Assembly (NCBI GenBank): GCA_030624695.1
Contig: JAUXJP010000069.1
Coordinates: 1-5,940, forward strand
Source of the DNA: Candidatus Dadabacteria bacterium
GTDB taxonomy: Bacteria; Desulfobacterota_D; UBA1144; Nemesobacterales; JAJCZQ01
DNA: 5,940 bases
Reading direction: 5' to 3'
This document shows, piece by piece, positions 1 through 5,511 of the stretch. The notes below the pieces were generated by a model. That model worked only from the letters and a program-made list of their open reading frames with translations. It had not been told where the DNA came from and did not search any database. A program made the position numbers and the translations under genes. Position 1 is the first letter of the stretch; each line of letters starts with the position of its first letter.

Positions 1-728
1 GCTCCGATAACTATATATTGCAAAAAGTTATCAAAACAATAGGGCTCGGCGAATCAGAAGTGGCCGTGATGCTTAAGAGCCTTAAAATAGATAATGCGGA
101 TCTTAGTTTTAGGATAAAATACCCCGAAATTCATCTGAAACTTGTAGCAAAAAGCAGTTCTATGGATGAAGCAAAAAAAATAATAGGCCTTCATACTGAT
201 GCAATTTACAAGTCTCTGGAAAACTATATTTACACTGACAAGGACGAGTCCATTGAAAAGGTTGTAGCGGATTTACTATTGGAGAAGAACCTGACTATTT
301 CAACAGCTGAGTCCTGTACTGGCGGACTTCTTGGGAATTTACTTACCGATATTCCCGGCAGTTCTGACTATTTTTTACACGGTGTTATTTCATACAGCAA
401 TGAATCCAAATCAGAGCTTCTAGGAGTTGATGAGGATTTATTTGAGACAGTAGGAGCGGTGAGCAAAGAAGTAGTCCATCAGATGGCAAGCGGAATAAGG
501 CGAATAAGCTCTTCTGATATAGGTGTAGGTATATCCGGGATTGCCGGACCCGGAGGCGGGAGTGAAGAAAAACCGGTCGGCACTGTATATATTGGTGTCG
601 ACTACATGAATCATGTATATTCTTACAGATACAATTTTCATGGAACAAGAAAGGATGTAAAACTGGCATCTGCCAAGTATGCTCTGGACATAATTAGAAA
701 TCTGATAATAAATAATCACAAAAATTGA
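1..728 (+). CDS. cinA: CinA family protein, nicotinamide-nucleotide amidase domain (5' partial)
   Basis: The reading frame is open from the first bases, so the gene starts upstream and only the last ~241 residues are present. A full CinA is about 410-420 residues; the N-terminal molybdopterin-binding-like (MoCF/COG1058) domain is outside the window. The visible part begins in the linker/KH-like middle region (GLGESEV, bases ~54-74) and continues into the CinA C-terminal domain. Family motifs seen there are AESCTGG (306-326), with the serine thought to be catalytic, GIAGPGGG (537-560) and KPVGTVYIGVD. The C-terminal domain of this family (PncC/CinA) deamidates nicotinamide mononucleotide to nicotinate mononucleotide in the pyridine nucleotide salvage cycle and is cytoplasmic. 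The N-terminal domain can act as an ADP-ribose pyrophosphatase in some members. cinA sits directly before recA in many Firmicutes, where it is co-transcribed and in streptococci competence-induced. A TTG at 18 is not the true start. Confidence 0.95.
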   Translation, partial: SDNYILQKVIKTIGLGESEVAVMLKSLKIDNADLSFRIKYPEIHLKLVAKSSSMDEAKKIIGLHTDAIYKSLENYIYTDKDESIEKVVADLLLEKNLTISTAESCTGGLLGNLLTDIPGSSDYFLHGVISYSNESKSELLGVDEDLFETVGAVSKEVVHQMASGIRRISSSDIGVGISGIAGPGGGSEEKPVGTVYIGVDYMNHVYSYRYNFHGTRKDVKLASAKYALDIIRNLIINNHKN

Positions 729-733
729 GAGGT
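727..733 (+). promoter_or_regulatory. Ribosome binding site of recA
   Basis: The purine-rich GAGAGGT lies 4 bases before the recA ATG (AGAGG core at 728-732, 5 bases before it) and overlaps the cinA TGA stop (726-728). Ribosomes ending on cinA could therefore feed recA translation. It supports the start at 738. Confidence 0.7.
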
Positions 734-737
734 AGAC

Positions 738-1826
738 ATGGTTAAAGAAAGCACTGCAAAGAATACCGACACAAAGAAAAAGGAGGAAAAAGCCAAGTCA
801 ATAGAACTTGCCATAGCTTCCATTGAAAAGCAGTTTGGTAAAGGGTCCATAATGAGGCTTGGGGATGACAGAGCCATACCAAAACTGTCGGTAGTCTCTA
901 CAGGGTCGCTTGCTATGGATATTTCGCTCGGAGTTGGCGGATTGCCAAGGGGAAGGGTTGTTGAAGCATACGGACCTGAGTCCTCTGGTAAAACAACCAT
1001 TGCTCTTCATGCGCTTGCGGAATGCCAGAAGGCCGGTGGAATTGCGGCTTTTGTGGATGCCGAGCATGCACTTGATCCCGTTTATGCAAAAGCTCTCGGT
1101 GTAAATACCGATGACCTTCTTATATCACAGCCTGATTTTGGCGAACAGGCACTTGAAATTATAGATACACTTGTGAGAAGTGGTGCAGTAGACATTGTAG
1201 TGCTCGATTCGGTTGCCGCTTTAACACCCCGTGCGGAAATTGAAGGGGAGATGGGTGATTCACATGTAGGTCTCCAGGCAAGACTTATGTCGCAGGCACT
1301 TAGAAAATTAACGGCTTCTGTGAGCAGGTCTAATACAATCGTTTTCTTTATAAACCAGACACGCATGAGAATAGGTGTTCCTTCTTATATGAATCCCGAA
1401 ACTACGACAGGTGGGACCGCGCTTAAGTTCTATTGCACGGTGAGAATGGATATCAGAAGAATAGGTTCAGTGAAGAACGGGGAAGAAATTATTGGCAATA
1501 GGGTAAGGGTAAGGATGGTAAAAAACAAAGTTGCACCCCCATTCCGGGAAGCTGAGGTTGACATTATTTTTGGGAAAGGAATATCAAGACTAGGTGAAAT
1601 AGTAGATTTGGGGTTAAAATATAATATATTGTCAAGAAGCGGGACTTGGTTTTCTTATGGAGAAGAGAGACTTGGGCAGGGCAGAGACAACTCAAAAAAC
1701 TTCTTGATAGAGAACCCTGGTATAAGGGAAGAGATTGTTTCCAAGATTTTGGAAGAAAGCGGTATTTTAAACTATGGGAAACAGGAAGAGGAAAATGAGC
1801 ATGAACAAGGACAAGATAAATCTTGA
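738..1826 (+). CDS. recA: Recombinase RecA
   Basis: A 362-residue RecA, slightly longer than the B. subtilis (348) and E. coli (353) proteins. It forms ATP-dependent filaments on single-stranded DNA, drives homologous pairing and strand exchange, and stimulates LexA self-cleavage. Visible in order: a lysine-rich N-terminus; the KQFGKGSIMRLGD segment (31-43); Walker A GPESSGKTT (79-87); DAEHALDP (107-114); Walker B IVVLDSVAAL (153-162); EIEGEMGDSHVGLQARLMSQALRKL (167-191); INQ then loop L2 ending NPETTTGG (205-226); KNKVAPPF (262-269); and an acidic/glutamine-rich C-terminal tail (348-361). The fold and catalytic parts are intact. Several usual signature residues differ: QPDFGE instead of QPDTGE (F134), L2 reading V-P-S-Y-M-N (214-219), one residue longer than usual, and GKGIS instead of GEGIS (K280). 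The start at 738 has a good ribosome binding site. The 3' end overlaps the pilT-type gene. No LexA-type box (GAAC-N4-GTTC) is seen just upstream, so transcription probably enters from cinA or further upstream. Confidence 0.98.
   Translation: MVKESTAKNTDTKKKEEKAKSIELAIASIEKQFGKGSIMRLGDDRAIPKLSVVSTGSLAMDISLGVGGLPRGRVVEAYGPESSGKTTIALHALAECQKAGGIAAFVDAEHALDPVYAKALGVNTDDLLISQPDFGEQALEIIDTLVRSGAVDIVVLDSVAALTPRAEIEGEMGDSHVGLQARLMSQALRKLTASVSRSNTIVFFINQTRMRIGVPSYMNPETTTGGTALKFYCTVRMDIRRIGSVKNGEEIIGNRVRVRMVKNKVAPPFREAEVDIIFGKGISRLGEIVDLGLKYNILSRSGTWFSYGEERLGQGRDNSKNFLIENPGIREEIVSKILEESGILNYGKQEEENEHEQGQDKS
1783..1791 (+). promoter_or_regulatory. Ribosome binding site of the pilT-type gene, inside recA
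   Basis: AGGAAGAGG lies within the recA tail codons. The AGGA part is 8 bases before ATG 1795, and the GAGG part is 9 bases before ATG 1801. It favours one of these starts over the upstream in-frame ATG at 1774, which would put the ribosome binding site inside the gene and add a non-conserved basic MGNRKRK extension. Confidence 0.65.
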
Positions 1827-2934
1827 TGAGTTGTTAAAAGCTGCAATAAGGCTGGGTGCTTCGGATATACATCTGAAAGTAAACAGGACTCCGGTATTCA
1901 GGATTAATGGTAAACTGGTACAGCTTAAAGAAGCTCCCGCAATCACTGAAGAAAATAACAGGGAAATTGCCTATTCAATTATGAATGAATGGCAGACTAA
2001 AAAGTTTGAAGAAAACCTTGAGATGGATTTGGCATACAGCATATCCGGTCTTTCACGTTTCAGGGTAAATGTTTTCCAACAGCGCGGAACACTGTCTATT
2101 GCAATCAGGGCTATACCATATGAAATTTTAGGATTTGATGAACTAAACCTTCCACCAGTTGTAAAATCAATAGCGGAAGAGGAAAGAGGCTTGGTAATTG
2201 TTACAGGTACAACGGGTAGTGGTAAATCAACGACCCTTGCATCTATTGTGAATTATATTAACAGCACAAAGGCACGGCATATCATTACAATTGAGGACCC
2301 AATCGAATTCACGCAGAATGATAAATTAAGCTATATCAACCAAAGAGAAGTAGGTATTGATACAAGGAACTTTAAAAATGCCCTAAGAGCTTCTCTCAGG
2401 GAAGACCCGGATGTAATACTTGTGGGTGAGATGAGAGACCTTGAAACAATGGAAATTTGCATGTCTGCAGCTGAAACCGGGCATCTAGTATTTACAACAC
2501 TCCATACTCTTGATGCACAGGAAACTATTAACCGTATTCTAACTGTATTCCCAGTGCACCAGCATAACCAGGTGCGCTACCAGCTTGCGCAGGTTTTAAA
2601 GGCAATAATTTCACAGAGACTGATGCCAAGGGCCGATACAGAGGGTAGGGTCCCTGCAATCGAAGTCCTGCTTGGAACTGCAAGGGTAAGGGACCTGATT
2701 GCAACACCTGAAAGAACAAAGGAAATTACACAAGCCATAGCTGAAGGTAACCTCCATTATGGTATGCAGACATTTGACCAGTGCCTGTTTGACCTTTACG
2801 GTAAAGGGATGATTGCCTATGATGAAGCTATGAGGCAGGCTACGAATAAAGACGACCTTGCTCTCAGGATACAGGGTGTTACTACCGGATCTGTCACTCT
2901 AGACATGAATGAATACGAGCAAAGAACCAATTAG
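1795..2934 (+). CDS. pilT: Type IV pilus retraction ATPase, PilT family
   Basis: About 379 residues, against the usual 340-380 for PilT. PilT is a cytoplasmic hexameric ATPase that depolymerises type IV pili, powering twitching/gliding motility and, in some species, DNA uptake. Numbering from ATG 1795: an N-terminal PAS-like domain with GASDIHLKVNRTPVFRING (21-39); Walker A GTTGSGKST (138-146); Asp box ITIEDPIEF (164-172); Walker B region DPDVILVGEMRDLET (205-219); His box AAETGHLVFTTLHT (225-238); and a C-terminal ARVRDLI (296-302) matching the AIRNLI motif that marks PilT rather than the assembly ATPase PilB. No tetracysteine zinc motif of PilB/GspE is seen. The start is chosen by the ribosome binding site; ATG 1801 is nearly as good, and ATG 1774 is open but less likely. 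The gene overlaps recA by 32 bases in another frame, so translational coupling is likely. No pilin or pilB gene lies in the window. PilT versus a PilU-like paralogue cannot be settled here. Confidence 0.93.
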   Translation: MSMNKDKINLDELLKAAIRLGASDIHLKVNRTPVFRINGKLVQLKEAPAITEENNREIAYSIMNEWQTKKFEENLEMDLAYSISGLSRFRVNVFQQRGTLSIAIRAIPYEILGFDELNLPPVVKSIAEEERGLVIVTGTTGSGKSTTLASIVNYINSTKARHIITIEDPIEFTQNDKLSYINQREVGIDTRNFKNALRASLREDPDVILVGEMRDLETMEICMSAAETGHLVFTTLHTLDAQETINRILTVFPVHQHNQVRYQLAQVLKAIISQRLMPRADTEGRVPAIEVLLGTARVRDLIATPERTKEITQAIAEGNLHYGMQTFDQCLFDLYGKGMIAYDEAMRQATNKDDLALRIQGVTTGSVTLDMNEYEQRTN

Positions 2935-2959
2935 ATTATCTGTCTGAATCCCAATAAAT

Positions 2960-3622
2960 ATGCTGATAATAGGACTGGACACTACTTCCCAATCGGGGAG
3001 CGTGTCTTTAATTAATGAAAATAAGATACTGGGCGAGTGCCTTTTTAATGTCGGGCCAAGGCATTCTGAAAATGTTGTATCATCACTTGAATGGTTGCTG
3101 GATACCTTGAATATAGAAAAGCGGGAAATTGAAGCTTTGGCAGTTTCAATAGGACCCGGCTCATTTACTTCTATAAGGGTTGGTGTAACAATAGCAAAAA
3201 GCCTTGCTTATTCTATGAAAATAAAGATTGTAGGAGTGTCCTCGCTTGAGGTACTTGCAATGAACATTCCGCAGACCGGGATGAATATTTGCTCTATGCT
3301 TGATGCAAAGAGAAATGAAGTATATTCCGCAATATATAAATACAACAATAATTTATTAACCAGTACAAGGGATGAAAAGGTAGGGTCAGTCGAAGCTCTT
3401 TTAAATGATATCAAGGTGCCGACTGTTTTTGTTGGTGATGGTTCAGTTATATATAAAAAAGAGTTAGCAAACAGCAGAAATTCTATCCTGGTTTCCGATA
3501 ACTTTAATATAGTCCGTTCTTCTAACTGTGCCCTTCTGGGCATAGTTAAATTAAACGATGGGAATTCAGATGATGTTATGGGGCTGGTGCCTAATTATCT
3601 CAGAAAAACTGATGTTGAATAA
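2960..3622 (+). CDS. tsaB: tRNA N6-threonylcarbamoyladenosine synthesis protein TsaB
   Basis: A 220-residue protein of the TsaB (YeaZ) branch of the ASKHA/Kae1 fold, near the family's usual length. TsaB lacks catalysis itself; it pairs with TsaD and, with TsaE, transfers threonylcarbamoyl from TC-AMP (made by TsaC/Sua5) to A37 of ANN-decoding tRNAs. Seen: N-terminal IIGLDTTSQSGSVSL (3-17); RHSE (34-37) corresponding to the family HSE region; the hallmark SIGPGSFTSIRVG (63-75); DAKRNEVYSAIY (115-126); and the C-terminal PNYLRK (211-216). It has only the one His of the HSE region, not the TsaD HxxxH metal motif, which excludes TsaD. ATG 2960 is the first usable start because an in-frame TGA lies at 2945-2947. 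No clear Shine-Dalgarno precedes it, so expression may depend on reinitiation after the pilT stop 25 bases upstream. The usual neighbours tsaE, rimI and tsaD are absent from this window. Confidence 0.93.
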   Translation: MLIIGLDTTSQSGSVSLINENKILGECLFNVGPRHSENVVSSLEWLLDTLNIEKREIEALAVSIGPGSFTSIRVGVTIAKSLAYSMKIKIVGVSSLEVLAMNIPQTGMNICSMLDAKRNEVYSAIYKYNNNLLTSTRDEKVGSVEALLNDIKVPTVFVGDGSVIYKKELANSRNSILVSDNFNIVRSSNCALLGIVKLNDGNSDDVMGLVPNYLRKTDVE

Positions 3623-3637
3623 TAGCTTCAGAAAATA
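3623..3637 (+). promoter_or_regulatory. Candidate CodY box 1 upstream of ilvB
   Basis: The 15-mer beginning at the base after the tsaB stop matches 11 of 15 positions of the CodY consensus AATTTTCWGAAAATT, including the central TTCAGAAAAT. CodY commonly represses ilv genes in low-GC Gram-positives in response to branched-chain amino acids. Because the region is AT-rich, chance matches are likely; this is a candidate only. Confidence 0.3.
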
Positions 3638-3651
3638 TTTACAGAAATATT
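3634..3651 (+). repeat. AT-only inverted repeat after tsaB (possible weak terminator)
   Basis: AATATTT and AAATATT form a perfect 7-bp stem with a 4-base ACAG loop. The stem has no G-C pair and no T-run follows, so it is a poor intrinsic terminator. It lies 12 bases after the tsaB stop. It overlaps both candidate CodY boxes, so the symmetry may instead reflect a protein site. Confidence 0.35.
3636..3650 (+). promoter_or_regulatory. Candidate CodY box 2 upstream of ilvB
   Basis: A second 15-mer, offset by 13 bases from the first, also matches 11 of 15 positions of the CodY consensus, with the TTTACAGAAA core aligned to TTTTCAGAAA. Two neighbouring weak boxes are more suggestive than one. Both lie upstream of the putative -35 element, not over the start of transcription. 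Confidence 0.25.
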
Positions 3652-3660
3652 AAATGTTGA

Positions 3661-3688
3661 TTGAAAAAATTAATAATATATATATGAT
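3661..3688 (+). promoter_or_regulatory. Putative sigma-A promoter of ilvBN
   Basis: TTGAAA (3661-3666, 5/6 to TTGACA) and TATGAT (3683-3688, 5/6 to TATAAT) are separated by 16 bases. Transcription would start near 3695, giving a leader of about 60 bases before the ilvB TTG. This is too short for a T-box, and no leader ORF rich in Ile/Leu/Val codons is seen. A palindrome GATATATC (3686-3693) overlaps the -10. The AT-rich context makes exact placement uncertain. Confidence 0.5.
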
Positions 3689-3729
3689 ATATCGTTTTGA
3701 ATTAAAATAATTTGTGCGGCAAAAGCAAC

Positions 3730-3744
3730 AAAATCATAGATTTT
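3730..3744 (+). repeat. Small hairpin just before the ilvB ribosome binding site
   Basis: AAAATC and GATTTT form a 6-bp stem around a 3-base loop ATA, ending one base before the Shine-Dalgarno. It is too weak to be confident of a regulatory role; it might tune access to the ribosome binding site. Confidence 0.25.
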
Positions 3745-3750
3745 AGGGAG
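3745..3750 (+). promoter_or_regulatory. Ribosome binding site fixing the TTG start of ilvB
   Basis: AGGGAG lies 7 bases before TTG 3758. The first in-frame ATG (3767) would be 16 bases away, too far, so the TTG is the better start. Confidence 0.75.
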
Positions 3751-3757
3751 ACTCATA

Positions 3758-5464
3758 TTGGCTAAGATGTTAGGCGCTGAAATGTTTTTTGAAACACTCA
3801 TTCACGAGGGTGTTGATGTGGTCTTTGGACTACCAGGCGGCTACGTCCTAAAAGTCTATGATGTCATGAGGCAGTACGAAGACAGGATTACTCATGTACT
3901 TGCAAGGCATGAGCAGGCTGCTACACACATGGCTGACGGGTATGCAAGAGTATCCGGGAAACCCGGTGTTGTACTTTGTACTTCCGGGCCGGCTGCGACA
4001 AACACCGTTACGGGTATTGCAACCGCCCAGATGGATTCCTCTCCTATAGTAATATTTACAGGGCAGGTGCCGACACAGTACCTGGGAAGTGATGCTTTCC
4101 AGGAAGCTGACCATATTGGTATTACAATGCCGTGTACAAAACATAACTACCTGGTAAGAAAGACAGCAGATCTTCCACGTATCATGCTCGAAGCATTTCA
4201 TATTGCTACAACGGGAAGGCCAAGTCCTGTACTGGTAGATATGCCGAAGGACGTATTAATAGGAGAAGACCAGCTAAATATTCCTAAAGATATAAATATA
4301 AGGGGCTATAAACCGAAAATTAAAGGTGATGCTGCCAAAATAAAAAAAGCTGTAGGCATGATACAAAAAGCCAAAAGGCCAATGGTATTTTGCGGCGGAG
4401 GTGTTGTTTGTTCCAATGCACATAAAGAACTAAGGAAATTTATAAAAAGATACCAGATACCGGTATGTTCCACATTAATGGGACTTGGTGTTGTAGATCC
4501 CGCCGATCCTCTCTATGTAAATTTTCTGGGTATGCATGGTTCATATGCTGCAAATATGACCGTTCATGAGTCGGACCTTGTTATTTCAATCGGCGCAAGG
4601 TTTGATGACCGTGCCACGGGTGGTAAATTCGATGAGTTTGCACCAAATGCAAAGATCATACACATTGATATAGACCCTGCTACAATAGATAAAAATATTA
4701 CTGTACATTGCGATATAATTGGCGATGCAAAAGAGGTGTTAAACCAGTTAATGAAAGCTATGCCTTCTAAGCTCAAACTTGATAGAAAACCATGGTTCTC
4801 ACAGATCAAAGAGTGGCAGGCTAAACACCCGCTTCTTCCTAATAAACATAAGAAAAACAAGATTTCAACGACATGTACAATTGATACACTTTCTAAGATG
4901 ACAAATGGTGATGCCATAATTTGTTCGGATGTAGGACAGCACCAGATGTGGCTTGCACAGTTTTATAAATTTAAACAGCCAAGAAAATGGATTAATTCAG
5001 GAGGTCTCGGAACAATGGGATTTGGATTCCCGGCGGCCATGGGAGCAAAGTTTGCAGCCCCTAACGAACAGGTAATTGCTGTTTGCGGCGACGGGAGTTT
5101 TCAGATGAATTTCCAGGAACTGGCAACTGCAGTTGAGAACAAAATGGATCTGAAGATTGTACTTTTTAATAACAATCACCACGGAATGGTAAGACAGTGG
5201 CAGACTATGTTTTTTGACAGCAACTATGCTTCATCCAAATTCGGAGTATTGCCTGATTTTAAAATGCTTGCAGAGTCTTTCGGTGCGACAGGACTGAGAG
5301 CAACAAAACCAGAGCATGTCGAAGCAACACTTAAAGAGGGGCTTAACACCGAGGGCGTTGTGCTTATGGAGATTGTTACAGACCCCGAGGAGATGGTTTA
5401 TCCGATGATTACACCGGGTGGAGCCATGAATGATATGATACTTCAGCCTGTTGATGTGGCCTGA
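3758..5464 (+). CDS. ilvB: Acetolactate (acetohydroxyacid) synthase, large catalytic subunit
   Basis: A 568-residue ThDP/FAD enzyme of usual length. It condenses two pyruvates to 2-acetolactate, or pyruvate with 2-oxobutyrate to 2-aceto-2-hydroxybutyrate, the first common step to valine, leucine and isoleucine. Domains in order: N-terminal PYR domain with the cofactor-activating glutamate E52 in RHEQAATHMADGYAR; central FAD-type domain with GARFDDRATG (279-288); C-terminal PP domain with DVGQHQMW (391-398), GTMGFGFPAA (418-427) and the ThDP/Mg motif GDGS...NN (444-472). TGQVP (101-105), SDAFQE (111-116) and W481 in GMVRQW mark the anabolic FAD-dependent AHAS type rather than catabolic AlsS. 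The C-terminal EEMVYPMITPGGA also fits. Odd residues: Y29 and K32 in PGGYVLKVYD, SGPAATN for SGPGATN, TGRPSP for SGRPGP, and NNNHHGMV where most have a Leu before GMV. The start is TTG. It is followed 47 bases later by its regulatory subunit gene. Confidence 0.96.
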   Translation: MAKMLGAEMFFETLIHEGVDVVFGLPGGYVLKVYDVMRQYEDRITHVLARHEQAATHMADGYARVSGKPGVVLCTSGPAATNTVTGIATAQMDSSPIVIFTGQVPTQYLGSDAFQEADHIGITMPCTKHNYLVRKTADLPRIMLEAFHIATTGRPSPVLVDMPKDVLIGEDQLNIPKDINIRGYKPKIKGDAAKIKKAVGMIQKAKRPMVFCGGGVVCSNAHKELRKFIKRYQIPVCSTLMGLGVVDPADPLYVNFLGMHGSYAANMTVHESDLVISIGARFDDRATGGKFDEFAPNAKIIHIDIDPATIDKNITVHCDIIGDAKEVLNQLMKAMPSKLKLDRKPWFSQIKEWQAKHPLLPNKHKKNKISTTCTIDTLSKMTNGDAIICSDVGQHQMWLAQFYKFKQPRKWINSGGLGTMGFGFPAAMGAKFAAPNEQVIAVCGDGSFQMNFQELATAVENKMDLKIVLFNNNHHGMVRQWQTMFFDSNYASSKFGVLPDFKMLAESFGATGLRATKPEHVEATLKEGLNTEGVVLMEIVTDPEEMVYPMITPGGAMNDMILQPVDVA

Positions 5465-5481
5465 TAAATCTTAATAAATCT
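5464..5481 (+). repeat. Short direct repeat between ilvB and ilvN
   Basis: ATAAATCT occurs twice with a 10-base period, beginning at the last base of the ilvB stop. It is probably low-complexity spacer with no known role. Confidence 0.3.
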
Positions 5482-5496
5482 GTTCTAAATAGTTAC

Positions 5497-5502
5497 GGAG
5501 GA
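5497..5502 (+). promoter_or_regulatory. Ribosome binding site fixing the TTG start of ilvN
   Basis: GGAGGA is a near-perfect Shine-Dalgarno placed 9 bases before TTG 5512. An in-frame TAA (5509-5511) immediately precedes that TTG, and the next in-frame ATG is about 58 codons in, past much of the ACT domain, so the TTG is the start. Confidence 0.85.
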
Positions 5503-5511
5503 AATAGTTAA

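Noticed and set aside
685..716. Possible promoter in the end of cinA (TGGACA and AT-rich -10 candidates)
   Set aside because: The -10 candidates give spacers of 13, 15 or 20 bases, or poor matches at 17. It is not convincing as a recA promoter.
1409..1421. T-box-like sequence AGGTGGGACCGCG
   Set aside because: It matches the T-box antiterminator core (GGGTGGNACCGCG) at 12 of 13 bases, but it lies inside recA and codes for the conserved TGGTA residues. No terminator or specifier stem accompanies it, so it is a coding coincidence.
1774..1794. Upstream ATG of the pilT-type gene
   Set aside because: It would add MGNRKRK, which is unlike the family N-terminus, and it lacks a ribosome binding site; the AGGAAGAGG lies downstream of it.
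3208..3543. Minus-strand open frame of 111 codons inside tsaB
   Set aside because: It is a shadow of tsaB with no recognisable protein features and no ribosome binding site; other minus-strand open frames in recA, ilvB and ilvN are rejected for the same reason.
3634..3651. Intrinsic terminator for the cinA-tsaB unit
   Set aside because: The stem is only A-T pairs and lacks a following T-run; listed as an inverted repeat only.
3671..3693. TA-rich run and GATATATC palindrome as a repressor operator
   Set aside because: It overlaps the putative -10 and is explained by base composition; no known operator consensus fits.
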